The notes below the pieces were generated by a model that made no database searches, had not been told where the DNA came from, and saw only the letters and a program-made list of their open reading frames with translations. 64,000 nt of DNA, from the NCBI RefSeq assembly GCF_013408245.1, contig NZ_JACBYS010000002.1:372001-436000 (forward strand), given 5' to 3'. The DNA comes from Duganella sp. 1224. GTDB taxonomy: Bacteria; Pseudomonadota; Gammaproteobacteria; Burkholderiales; Burkholderiaceae_D. This document shows, piece by piece, positions 37,391 to 46,531 of this stretch; position 1 is the first letter of the stretch, and every line of letters begins with the position of its first letter. The position numbers were made by a program, and so were the translations under genes.

Positions 37391-37814
37391 GGGGTCAGTG
37401 CCGACATTCGGACACGCACTCAACGTTAATACGCATCAGCTCGTGTCTAAATGTTGGACCTGACCCCGCCGTTCGCTCAACATCGCCGGCGGCCTGGGCA
37501 TCTAACCCCGCCACAACGCACAACAGGGTCAGTGCCGACATTCGGACACGCACTCAACGTTAATACGCATCAGCTCGTGTCTAAATGTTGGACCTGACCC
37601 CGCCGTTCACCGCTCAACGTTAATACGCATCAGCTCGTGTCTAAATGTTGGACCTGACCCCGCCGTTCACCGCTCAACGTTAATACGCATCAGCTCGTGT
37701 CTAAATGTTGGACCTGACCCCGCCGTTTATGTTCGGACACGCACTCAACATTAATACGCATCAGCTCGTGTCTAAATGTTGGACCTGACCCCGCCGTTTT
37801 GACCCCGCCGTTTA
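37391..37814. repeat. Tandem hairpin-repeat array (family B)
   Basis: Five copies of a 48-bp core (starts 37426, 37560, 37620, 37680, 37751) plus a fragment at 37800. Copies 2-4 repeat with an exact 60-bp period. Complete units (copy 1, 37391-37467) have 26-nt arms, starting GGGGTCAGTGCCGACATTCG and ending TGTTGGACCTGACCCC, around a 25-nt loop. Copies 3 and 4 lack the left arm and copy 5 keeps only part of it. It fills the space between the SDR and LysR genes and enters the LysR reading frame. Confidence 0.9.
37476..37514. repeat. Duplicated 3' end of the SDR gene
   Basis: Bases 37349-37387 (the last ten SDR codons and the adjoining bases) recur at 37476-37514, offset by 127 bp. A repeat-array unit was evidently duplicated together with the gene end. 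Confidence 0.85.
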
Positions 37815-38739
37815 AGAGGCCGGAGGCTTGCAGTTCGCGGTCCCACGGCGGCACGGGGTGGTATTCGGCGACCAGGAAGTCGATCAGCGCGCGCACTTTG
37901 GGGGATGGCTGGCGGCTGGCGGGGTACAGCGCGCTCAGATGGTTGAGCGGCAGTTCCCAGTCGCCCAGCACCGGCACCAGTGTGCCTTCCAGCAGGCTGC
38001 GCCAGGCGAGGAAGGTGGTGTTGTAGACGATGCCCAGCCCCTGCTGCGCCGCCTGCTGCAGCACCAGGCCATTGTTGGCGGTGAAGGCGGCCGGCACGCG
38101 CACCGATTGCTGTTGGTCGCCGCGCGCGAAGTGCCATTGCGTGCCGTCGGTCAGATGGCTGAAGTGCAGGCAGCGGTGCTGCAGCAAATCCTGCGGCGTG
38201 GCCGGCACGCCGTGCCGCGCGAGGTACGACGGCGACGCGCACAGCACGCCGCGGCACGGCGCCAGCGGCCGCATCGCCAGCGCATGCACGTCCGGAATGC
38301 CGCCCACGCGGATGGTCAGGTCGAAGCCGTGTTCGATCGGGTCGAGCAGCGCGTCGTCGACGAACAGCATCGGCTCCAGCGCCGGGTGCAGCAGCGCGAA
38401 CCGCGCCAGCGCGCCGGCCAGCCATTCGCTGCCGAAGCTGGACGGCGCCTGGATGCGCAGCGGCCCGGCCAGCTCGTCGCCGGCCTGCGCCACCACCCGC
38501 GCCGCTTCCCGCGCCTGTGCCACCGTCGCCATGCACGGCGCCAGGTAGGCCTGGCCGACGTCGGTCAGGCTCACTTCGCGCGTCGAGCGGTGCAGCAGCC
38601 GCGCGCCAAGCTTGTCTTCCAGTTGCAGGATGTGCTTGCTGACCATGGCGCGCGTCAGCCCCAGGCGACGGCCGGCCTCGCTGAAGCTGCGCAGCCTTGC
38701 CACCTCGACAAATATTTCCATCGCCCGTAACTGGTCCAT
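37690..38739 (-). CDS. LysR-type regulator with repeat-encoded C-terminal tail
   Basis: 349 residues. A winged helix-turn-helix (about 1-60, RSFSEAGRRLGLTRAMVSKHI) is followed by an effector-binding domain, with an opening MDQLRAMEIFVEVARL typical of the CrgA/AaeR-like group. The recognisable protein ends near PPWDRELQASGL (about residue 310); the last 38 or so residues (GGVKTAGSGPTF to VQHLDTS) are encoded by family B repeats, and the stop lies inside copy 4. It is divergent from the PhyH/TIM-barrel pair, which it may regulate. Confidence 0.85.
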   Translation of the reverse strand: MDQLRAMEIFVEVARLRSFSEAGRRLGLTRAMVSKHILQLEDKLGARLLHRSTREVSLTDVGQAYLAPCMATVAQAREAARVVAQAGDELAGPLRIQAPSSFGSEWLAGALARFALLHPALEPMLFVDDALLDPIEHGFDLTIRVGGIPDVHALAMRPLAPCRGVLCASPSYLARHGVPATPQDLLQHRCLHFSHLTDGTQWHFARGDQQQSVRVPAAFTANNGLVLQQAAQQGLGIVYNTTFLAWRSLLEGTLVPVLGDWELPLNHLSALYPASRQPSPKVRALIDFLVAEYHPVPPWDRELQASGLLNGGVKTAGSGPTFRHELMRINVECVSEHKRRGQVQHLDTS

Positions 38740-38848
38740 GCGTCGATTGTCGCCACTTCAGCGACAATGTGTCAACCTTTTACCGATTGTGACGCCCCGC
38801 CGGTCGCCGTAAAATGCCATGCATCGACTTTCCGCCATGGAGCCAGAC

Positions 38849-39688
38849 ATGCTGACAGAAGCACAAAAACAACAATATCAACGCGATGGGTTCATCGTTA
38901 TCCCCGGTTTCAAGAGTGCCGGGGAAATCGCCACGCTGCGCGCCCGCGCCGGCCAGATTGTCAACGATTTCGACCCGAGCGCGCAATCCGGCATCTTCAG
39001 CACCATCGAGCAGGAAAAGACCACCGACGATTACTTCCTCGGCTCCGACAACACCATCCGCTGCTTCTTCGAAGAGGAAGCCTTCGGCCCGGACGGCCAA
39101 CTGAAACAGGCCAAGGAACTGTCGATCAACAAGATCGGCCACGCCATGCACGACCTGGACCCGGCCTTCCGCGCCTTCACCGCCGACGCCCGCCTGGAAG
39201 AACTGGCGCGGGAACTGGGCCTGAGCGATCCCCGGGTCTGGCAGTCGATGTACATCTTCAAGCAGCCGGGCATCGGCGGCGAGGTGCGCTGGCACCAGGA
39301 CGCCACCTACTTCGACACCGATCCGGTCAGCGTCACCACCTTCTGGTTCGCGCTGGAAGACGCCACGCTGGACAACGGCTGCATGTGGGCCGAACCGGGC
39401 GGCCATCGCGGCCCGATGCGCGAACGCTTCCTGCGCAACGGCGACCACGTGCGCATGGAAAAACTGAGCGATATGCCATGGCCGGACAACAGCACCGCCG
39501 TGCCGCTGGAATGCAAGGCCGGCAGCCTGGTATGCTTCCACGGCCTGCTGCCGCACTACAGCGCGCCGAACCGCTCGCCGGTGTCGCGCCACGCCTACAC
39601 GCTGCACGTGACCGACGGCGCCACCCGCTACTCGCCGCAAAACTGGATCCAGCGCGACGACAAGCTGCCGGTGCGAGGTTTCCTGTAA
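38849..39688 (+). CDS. Phytanoyl-CoA dioxygenase (PhyH) family protein
   Basis: 279 residues from the ATG with GGAG 6 nt upstream (MLTEAQKQQYQRDGFIVIPG). Fe(II)/2-oxoglutarate oxygenase: HxD motif in WHQDATYF, distal His in FHGLLPHYSAPNRS, and a likely 2OG-binding Arg in SRHAYTLH. It resembles PHYHD1-type enzymes, which hydroxylate small metabolites. Its TAA overlaps the ATG of the next gene by 1 bp, so it is co-translated with a TIM-barrel isomerase. Confidence 0.85.
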   Translation: MLTEAQKQQYQRDGFIVIPGFKSAGEIATLRARAGQIVNDFDPSAQSGIFSTIEQEKTTDDYFLGSDNTIRCFFEEEAFGPDGQLKQAKELSINKIGHAMHDLDPAFRAFTADARLEELARELGLSDPRVWQSMYIFKQPGIGGEVRWHQDATYFDTDPVSVTTFWFALEDATLDNGCMWAEPGGHRGPMRERFLRNGDHVRMEKLSDMPWPDNSTAVPLECKAGSLVCFHGLLPHYSAPNRSPVSRHAYTLHVTDGATRYSPQNWIQRDDKLPVRGFL

Positions 39689-40503
39689 TGCGGATCGAAA
39701 TTTTCGCCGCCCACTGGGGCAACAACGAGCTGCCGGCGCCGGTGTTCATCGAGCGCGTCAAGGCGGCCGGTTTCGACGGCATCGAGATGTCGCTGCCGCT
39801 GGACGCCACCGCGCGTGACGACTGGACCCGTCAGATCGCCGACGCCGGCCTGGGCCTCATCGTCGCCCAATGGGAGACGGTGTTCCACCCGACCTTCGCA
39901 CCGCACAAGCAAGCGCTGGCCGAACTGCTGCACAACGCCTGCGCCGCCAGGCCGCTGCACGTCAACTCGCACACGGGCAAGGACTACTTCACGACGGAGC
40001 AGAACAGCGAGCTGCTGGAACTGGCGGCCGACATCTCGCGCCAGCACGGCGTGCCGATCGTCCACGAGATCCACCGCAGCCGCTTCAGCGGCCATCCGAT
40101 GCTGCTGCTGCCCTACCTGAAGCAGATGCCGCAGCTGCAGCTGACCGCCGACCTGTCGCACTGGTGCTGCGCCTGCGAGTCGCTGCTGGAAGACCAGCCG
40201 GAGACGCTGGCCGCAACCCTGCCGCACGTGCGCCACATCCACGCCCGCGTGGGCCACGCGCAAGGGCCGCAGGTGGCCGACTTCCGCGCGCCGGAATCGC
40301 AGGCGGCCTTGCAGGCGCACCTGTCGTGGTGGGACGAGGTGATCCGCCTGCGCCGCGCCGCCGGCGCCGAGCGCATGACGCTGACGCCGGAATTCGGCCC
40401 GGTGCCGTACACCCAAACCCTGCCCTACACGCAGCAGGAAGTGTCCAACGCGTGGGAGCTCAACGTGGCGATGCTGCAGCTGCTGCGCCAGCGCTACGCC
40501 TGA
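39688..40503 (+). CDS. Sugar phosphate isomerase/epimerase-like TIM barrel
   Basis: 271 residues of the AP-endonuclease-2/xylose isomerase-like fold. Visible metal-site candidates are EIHRSRFSGHP (Glu/His), DLSHWCC (Asp), HIHARVGHAQ (His) and TPEFGP (Glu). With the coupled PhyH oxygenase it may process a hydroxylated sugar or cyclitol, but the substrate is unknown. Its 3' end overlaps the convergent kinase gene by 10 bp. Confidence 0.82.
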   Translation: MRIEIFAAHWGNNELPAPVFIERVKAAGFDGIEMSLPLDATARDDWTRQIADAGLGLIVAQWETVFHPTFAPHKQALAELLHNACAARPLHVNSHTGKDYFTTEQNSELLELAADISRQHGVPIVHEIHRSRFSGHPMLLLPYLKQMPQLQLTADLSHWCCACESLLEDQPETLAATLPHVRHIHARVGHAQGPQVADFRAPESQAALQAHLSWWDEVIRLRRAAGAERMTLTPEFGPVPYTQTLPYTQQEVSNAWELNVAMLQLLRQRYA

Positions 40504-42422
40504 AGCGTCTCCTCTTCCGGCGCCGGCGACAACGGCAGCACCAGCAGCACGCTGGTGCCGCCTGCCGGCACCGACTCCACGCGGATGGTCCCTTTCAGCA
40601 CGCCGGTCACAATGTTATAAACGATATTCATCCCCAGGCCGGAACCGCCCTGCCCCATCTTGGTGGTGAAGAAGGGATCGAAGATCTTGTGCAGCACCAC
40701 GTCGGTCATGCCGATGCCGTTGTCCTTCAGCTGCAGCGCCACCAGATCCTTGCCCTCGCGCCGCGCGCTGATCGCCAGCACGCCGCTCTCGCGGCCATCG
40801 AAGCCGTGCAGCAGCGCGTTGCCGATCAGGTTACTCAGCACCTGGCTCAAGCTGCCCGGATACGAATCGAACACCAGGTCGGCCGGCACGTCCACCGTCA
40901 CCGCGCAGGAGGCGCGCCGCAGCTGCGCCGCGTAGGTGGCCAGCGTATCGTGCAGCACCTCGTCCAGGCGGAAGCGGCGCCGCTGGCCGCTGGCCTGGTC
41001 CACCGCCACCTGCTTGAATGAGGTGATCAGATCGGCCGCCCGCGTCAGCGAATGCGCCATGATGTCGCAGGCCTTGCGGGCGTCGGCCAGGTGCGCGTCC
41101 AGCGCCGAGCGTTTCAGGCCGCCGTCCTCGCGCAGGCGGCGCTCGAAGTCGCGCACCATGTCGGCCAGCGCGGTGGCGGTCAGCAGGCTGTTGCCGATCG
41201 GCGTATTCAGCTCGTGCGCCACGCCGGCCACCAGCGCCCCCAGCGACGCCATCTTCTCCGACGTCTGCAGATTGGTCTGCGCCTGCTTCAGCGTGGCCAC
41301 CACGCGCGACAGGTCGTTGCGCGCATGCTCGGCGTGCTGCTTCTGCAGCTCCAGTTCCTTGAGGCTGAATTCCAGTCCCTGGCGGGCATCCGACTCGCGC
41401 CGGTTGGCCACCATCAGCGCGGCGATCAGCGCGCTGATGATCACGCCCGCCATGCCGATCAACAGCACCGGCAGCTGCGAGCGGCCGTAGCGCGCGCCGG
41501 AACGGCCCTCGAACTTGACGATCCAGTGGCGCTGCGCCACCGGCAGCACCGTCTGCGCGGTCAGCCCCGGCACGTTCTCGCCGCGCTCCTGGTGCGACTC
41601 GACCTTGCCGTCGCTGTCGTACAGCAGCGTATCGATGCCGGCCGGCGGCGGTTTCCCCTGCTGGAAGCCGCCGTCCTCGATGCGCACGTGCAGGTGCTCC
41701 AGCAGCGCCGGGTCGAGCAACTCGCGCATCAGCGCGTTGACGCGGAACACCACGGCCACGAAGCCTTCCAGCGCCGCGCGCCGCTGCGCCGTGGTGTCCA
41801 GCGGCACGCCGTTGCGGTACACCGGCGCGCGCGCCACGAAGCCCGGCTCGCCGCTGGCGTCCTGCACCAGCGTGATGCGCTCGGTGGCGACGATGTCGCC
41901 GCTGTCGCGCCCCAGCTCCAGCGCCTTCAGGTGCGGCGGCAGCGCCGACAGATCGAGGCCGAAGGCGTTCTCGTTGCCTTTCAGCGGCTCGGTGTATTCG
42001 ATGATGTAATGCAGCGGACGGCGCGTGGCCGGGTGCACGTGAAAATCCGGATAGCCCCGCGGCGCCAGCGAAGTGTCGCACCGGACCTGCTCCACAAACG
42101 CCGGCAGTTCCGCCTCCGGCACCACGCGCACAAACTGCAAGGCCTGGTAGCCGGGATAGCGCTGGTCGATCTTCAGCTCATTGACGAAGCGGTTGAAACG
42201 CAGGCGGTCGATCTGGTCGTTGACCGCGTACACGCCCTTCATGCTGTGCAGCGTGTCGAAGTAGATCTGCAGCCGGTTCTGCAGGTCGCGCGCCACCTTT
42301 TCGGTGTCGCGCTGGAAGCCGGCGCGGATTTGCTGCTTCTGCTGCTCCTCCATCACGAAGTAGCAGGTCCACGCAGTCAGGCAGATCCCGACAAAGAACG
42401 CCAGGTAGCCGCGCCCGCGCAT
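40494..42422 (-). CDS. CHASE-domain sensor histidine kinase
   Basis: 642 residues. An N-terminal helix (YLAFFVGICLTAWTCYFV) is followed by a periplasmic CHASE domain (RDTEKVARDLQNRLQIYFDTLHSMKGVY to about 240), a second helix (LPVLLIGMAGVIISALIAALMV), a coiled coil, an H-box GVAHELNTPIGN with phospho-His403, and a HATPase domain (DNGIGMTD, GQGGSGLGMNIVYN). CHASE domains sense small extracellular ligands. It starts 3 bp after the HD-GYP regulator's stop, so that regulator is its likely partner. Confidence 0.92.
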   Translation of the reverse strand: MRGRGYLAFFVGICLTAWTCYFVMEEQQKQQIRAGFQRDTEKVARDLQNRLQIYFDTLHSMKGVYAVNDQIDRLRFNRFVNELKIDQRYPGYQALQFVRVVPEAELPAFVEQVRCDTSLAPRGYPDFHVHPATRRPLHYIIEYTEPLKGNENAFGLDLSALPPHLKALELGRDSGDIVATERITLVQDASGEPGFVARAPVYRNGVPLDTTAQRRAALEGFVAVVFRVNALMRELLDPALLEHLHVRIEDGGFQQGKPPPAGIDTLLYDSDGKVESHQERGENVPGLTAQTVLPVAQRHWIVKFEGRSGARYGRSQLPVLLIGMAGVIISALIAALMVANRRESDARQGLEFSLKELELQKQHAEHARNDLSRVVATLKQAQTNLQTSEKMASLGALVAGVAHELNTPIGNSLLTATALADMVRDFERRLREDGGLKRSALDAHLADARKACDIMAHSLTRAADLITSFKQVAVDQASGQRRRFRLDEVLHDTLATYAAQLRRASCAVTVDVPADLVFDSYPGSLSQVLSNLIGNALLHGFDGRESGVLAISARREGKDLVALQLKDNGIGMTDVVLHKIFDPFFTTKMGQGGSGLGMNIVYNIVTGVLKGTIRVESVPAGGTSVLLVLPLSPAPEEETLQA

Positions 42423-42425
42423 GAT

Positions 42426-43511
42426 TCAGGCGGCGGAATCGCTGTAACGGTTGGCGATGGCCATGAACTCCTCCTCCACCGTCAGCATGGCGTCGACCAC
42501 GTCCGGATCGAAATGCTCGCCGCTGCCCTGGCGTATCATCTCCATCGCCGTCTCGTGGGTGAAGGCCGGCTTGTAGACGCGCTTGGAAATCAGCGCGTCG
42601 TACACGTCGGCCACCGCCATCAGGCGCGCCGCCATCGGGATGGCGTCGCCCGCCAGCCCCTGCGGATAGCCCGAGCCGTCGTACTTCTCCTGGTGCGAGT
42701 AGGCGATTTCGCGCGCGTAGCGCAGGAAGGTGTTGGTGTAGCCCAGCGTGTTCTCAACGTTGGCGATGGCGTCGCGGCCGTACACGGTGTGCTGCTTCAT
42801 GATCTCGAACTCTTCGTCGGTCAGGCGGTCGGGCTTGAGCAGGATGGCGTCCGGGATAGCCACCTTGCCGATGTCGTGCAGCGGCGCCGCCTTGAACAGG
42901 GCCTTGATGTTGGCCTCGCTCAGTTCCTCCTCGAAGCGCTTGTGCTGGCGCAGCTGGCGCGCCAGCGCCGCCACGTAGTGCTGCACGCGGCGCAGGTGGT
43001 TGGCGGTTTCGTACTCGCGCGTTTCGGCCAGCGACGCCAGCGCCCAGATCATCGCGTCCAGCATCTGGCTCAGTTCCAGCGTCACCTCCTCCACCACGTG
43101 CTCCAGCAGATTGCGCTGCTGCTTGAGCAGCTCGCGCGAGTGGCGCAGCTGCAGGTGGGTGTCGATGCGCGCGCGCAGCACGCTGGCCACCACCGGCTTG
43201 GACACCACGTCGGCCGCGCAGGCGTCCAGCGCGCGCTGCTCGTCCGGCGCGCGTTGCAGGAAAATGACAGGGATGTCGGCGGTGTCGGGGCTGGACTTGA
43301 GCTGCTGGCAGACGCTGTAGCCGTCCACGTCCGGCAGTTCGGCGTCCACCACCACCAGGTGCGGGCGCGGCACGTGCTGCATGATGTCCAGCGCCGCGCG
43401 GCCGCTGTTGGCCAGCCGGACTTCGTACTGATCCTCCAGCATGCCGTTCATCTGGATCAGGTTGTCCGTCGCTTCATCCACGATGAGTACGATGGCCTTT
43501 TTGACATTCAT
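42426..43511 (-). CDS. Response regulator with HD-GYP phosphodiesterase domain
   Basis: 361 residues. An N-terminal receiver has phospho-Asp in VVVDAELPDVDGYS; the usual acidic pair is IVDEA. A linker helix precedes an HD-GYP domain with HDIGKVAIPD and HQEKYDGSGYPQGL intact, so c-di-GMP hydrolysis is expected. GGGGAG precedes the chosen ATG (MNVKKAIVLI). First gene of the operon with the CHASE kinase; opposed to the GGDEF proteins elsewhere in the window. Confidence 0.92.
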   Translation of the reverse strand: MNVKKAIVLIVDEATDNLIQMNGMLEDQYEVRLANSGRAALDIMQHVPRPHLVVVDAELPDVDGYSVCQQLKSSPDTADIPVIFLQRAPDEQRALDACAADVVSKPVVASVLRARIDTHLQLRHSRELLKQQRNLLEHVVEEVTLELSQMLDAMIWALASLAETREYETANHLRRVQHYVAALARQLRQHKRFEEELSEANIKALFKAAPLHDIGKVAIPDAILLKPDRLTDEEFEIMKQHTVYGRDAIANVENTLGYTNTFLRYAREIAYSHQEKYDGSGYPQGLAGDAIPMAARLMAVADVYDALISKRVYKPAFTHETAMEMIRQGSGEHFDPDVVDAMLTVEEEFMAIANRYSDSAA

Positions 43512-43591
43512 GCGCCGCTGCTCCCCGAGTGTTCTTACCACCATCATAACCGAGCGGAATTGCCGGCCAAAACTATTTTTCCCCGTCGAGC

Positions 43592-43620
43592 TTGCAATTA
43601 TATAGTGCACTACCTATACT
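43592..43620 (+). promoter_or_regulatory. Promoter/operator of the OhrR-like gene, possibly leaderless
   Basis: TTGCAA (43592) and TATACT (43615) are 17 bp apart, a good sigma-70 promoter. The 10-bp palindrome TAGTGCACTA (43603-43612) occupies the spacer, where bound repressor would block polymerase. The -10 ends 6 bp before the ATG, so the transcript may begin at the start codon. Confidence 0.55.
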
Positions 43621-43626
43621 GGGAAC

Positions 43627-44085
43627 ATGGATACGCAAACCACCCCCACCTCCGGCGTGCCGCAACTGGACCAACAGCTGTGCTTCGCCCTGTACTCAAC
43701 CTCACTGGCGATGAGCAAGCTGTATCGCAAGCTGCTGCGCGGCCTGGGGCTGACCTACTCCCAGTACCTCGTGATGATGGTGCTGTGGGAGAAAAACGAA
43801 CTGACCGTGTCGGAGGTCGGCGAACGCCTGTTCCTCGACTCGGCCACGCTGACGCCGCTGCTCAAGCGCATGGAGGCGGCCGAGCTGATCACCCGCACCC
43901 GCGCCGCCAGCGACGAGCGCCAGGTCATCATCAAGCTGACGCCGCACGGCGACGCGTTGCGCCACGAGGCGGCCAAGCTGCCGCCGTCGATTTTGCAAGC
44001 CACGCAATGCACGCTGGACCAGGTGGTCGGCATGAAACAGCAGCTGGACGAATTGCGTTCCAGCCTGATGGCCTCCGCCGGTTGA
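43627..44085 (+). CDS. MarR family regulator, OhrR-like
   Basis: 152 residues. The N-terminus [24 protein letters not shown] matches OhrR, with the peroxide-sensing Cys at residue 19. The winged helix covers [26 protein letters not shown]. OhrR proteins repress organic hydroperoxide resistance genes until the Cys is oxidised. No ohr gene is adjacent; a 2OG dioxygenase gene follows after 5 bp. A palindrome in the promoter spacer suggests autorepression. Confidence 0.85.
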   Translation: MDTQTTPTSGVPQLDQQLCFALYSTSLAMSKLYRKLLRGLGLTYSQYLVMMVLWEKNELTVSEVGERLFLDSATLTPLLKRMEAAELITRTRAASDERQVIIKLTPHGDALRHEAAKLPPSILQATQCTLDQVVGMKQQLDELRSSLMASAG

Positions 44086-44090
44086 GCGCC

Positions 44091-44831
44091 ATGACGACAC
44101 CCCTGTACACGCCGCTGGCGGACGCCGTGACGGCCCTGCGCCAGGACGGCTACGCGCTGCTGCAGCCGGAGGACGTGGCCACGCTGGCCGGCCTGCCGCT
44201 GGCCGCGCTGGATGCGCTGATTCCCAGCTGGGACGCGCTGGAACCGGACCAATACCTGAAGGACGGCGGCCGCTACCGGCGCCGCCGCCATTCCTGCTTC
44301 GTGCAGGACGGCGGCCAGCTGACGCAGACGCCGCACCGCGCCCACTGGCAGCCGCTCGAATACAACGCCCTGCACGGCGGCATGCACCGCCTGTTCGCGC
44401 CGGTGCAGCCGGCCACCGTGGCGCAGCCGGCCTGGCCGGCGCTGATCGCCGCCATCGGCCAGCTGTGCAGCGCGGCGCGCCGCACCAGCGCGCCGTGGTA
44501 TGTTGAGGCGCACCAGTTCCGCATCGACACCACCGACGGCATCGGCCGGCCGACGCCGGAGGGCGCGCACCGCGACGGCGTCGATTTCGTCGCGGTCATC
44601 CTGATCGCCCGCGACGGCATCAAGGGCGGCGAAACGCGCGTGTTCGAGGCCGATGGCCCCAACGGCAAGCGCTTCACCATGACCGCGCCGTGGACCATGC
44701 TGTTGCTGGATGATGCGACTGTCATCCATGAATCCACACCGATCCAGCCGCTGGCGCAACACGGCCATCGGGACACGCTGGTGCTGACCTGGCGCGCCGG
44801 CGCATTCCAGGGGCAGGAAACTTCCCCTTGA
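44091..44831 (+). CDS. 2-oxoglutarate/Fe(II) dioxygenase (PF10014-like)
   Basis: 246 residues. Conserved pattern of the 2OG-Fe_Oxy_2 group that includes free amino-acid hydroxylases: HRDGVDFV supplies the HxD, GGETRVFE lies in the mid-strand, VIHESTPI the distal His, and HRDTLVLTW the Arg that binds 2-oxoglutarate. It lies 5 bp after the OhrR-like gene, so the two are an operon. An amino-acid hydroxylase linked to oxidative stress is possible; substrate unknown. Confidence 0.8.
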   Translation: MTTPLYTPLADAVTALRQDGYALLQPEDVATLAGLPLAALDALIPSWDALEPDQYLKDGGRYRRRRHSCFVQDGGQLTQTPHRAHWQPLEYNALHGGMHRLFAPVQPATVAQPAWPALIAAIGQLCSAARRTSAPWYVEAHQFRIDTTDGIGRPTPEGAHRDGVDFVAVILIARDGIKGGETRVFEADGPNGKRFTMTAPWTMLLLDDATVIHESTPIQPLAQHGHRDTLVLTWRAGAFQGQETSP

Positions 44832-44883
44832 GGGGGTAATCCGCTATAGTTTGCCAACCAACTACGCACCAGGAGGGTGGTCT

Positions 44884-46239
<1,356 letters not shown>

Positions 46240-46312
46240 CGGCGCGGTGAGCGCGCAGTAATCGTTTAACCATTACAAAAGATGACTATAATAACAACGT
46301 AGTTCTACGGTA

Positions 46313-46341
46313 TTGCAGTGCAACATAAAGAGGGGTATAGT
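46313..46341 (+). promoter_or_regulatory. Sigma-70 promoter of candidate sRNA
   Basis: TTGCAG (46313) and TATAGT (46336) with exactly 17 bp between them. Transcription would start near 46347. No reading frame follows before the terminator. Confidence 0.55.
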
Positions 46342-46346
46342 TTGAA

Positions 46347-46415
46347 CTGTCTCCTCCAATACGTTCGCTGAACATTGGAATTCAACCCGCGCCGAGTAGC
46401 CGCGGGTTTTTTTTT
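46347..46415 (+). ncRNA. Candidate small RNA (about 69 nt) with CUCCUCC anti-SD stretch
   Basis: Between a good promoter and a strong terminator. The RNA would hold an unpaired CUCCUCC (46351), a first stem CCAAT..GTTC/GAAC..ATTGG (46356-46378, one 2-nt bulge), and the terminator hairpin. C-rich loops complementary to Shine-Dalgarno sequences are typical of trans-acting regulatory RNAs. No known family was recognised. An alternative is that only the terminator is real and serves the kinase gene 145 bp upstream. Confidence 0.45.
46384..46415 (+). terminator. Rho-independent terminator
   Basis: Stem AACCCGCG/CGCGGGTT with a 9-nt loop, followed by a run of nine T. Ends the candidate sRNA and any read-through from the kinase gene. 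Confidence 0.85.
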
Positions 46416-46484
46416 GCCTGTGCGCCTGCAATATTTTCAGACGGCTAACGTCTACATCCTCGCAACAGCCGTTGCGGCAATAAG

Positions 46485-46518
46485 TTAAACAAACGATTTA
46501 GTTATATCATTTGTTTAA
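46485..46518. promoter_or_regulatory. Large inverted-repeat operator before the TetR-RND operon
   Basis: TTAAACAAACGAT and ATCATTTGTTTAA form 13-nt arms with one mismatch around 8 nt, ending 14 bp before the TetR start. The size fits binding of two TetR dimers or one extended dimer. Confidence 0.6.
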
Positions 46519-46531
46519 ATTGTGTGATGTA

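Noticed and set aside
37391..37814. Possible CRISPR array
   Set aside because: The regularly spaced units are identical throughout, with no unique spacers; the unit is an inverted-repeat element and no cas gene is near.
41052..44831. Very long open frame on the + strand opposite the kinase/HD-GYP genes
   Set aside because: It is rich in Arg/Gln/His/Ala with no family features and lies antisense to well-recognised proteins; a product of high GC content. The same applies at 13629-15566, 16524-19280, 25772-27901 and 57869-60274.
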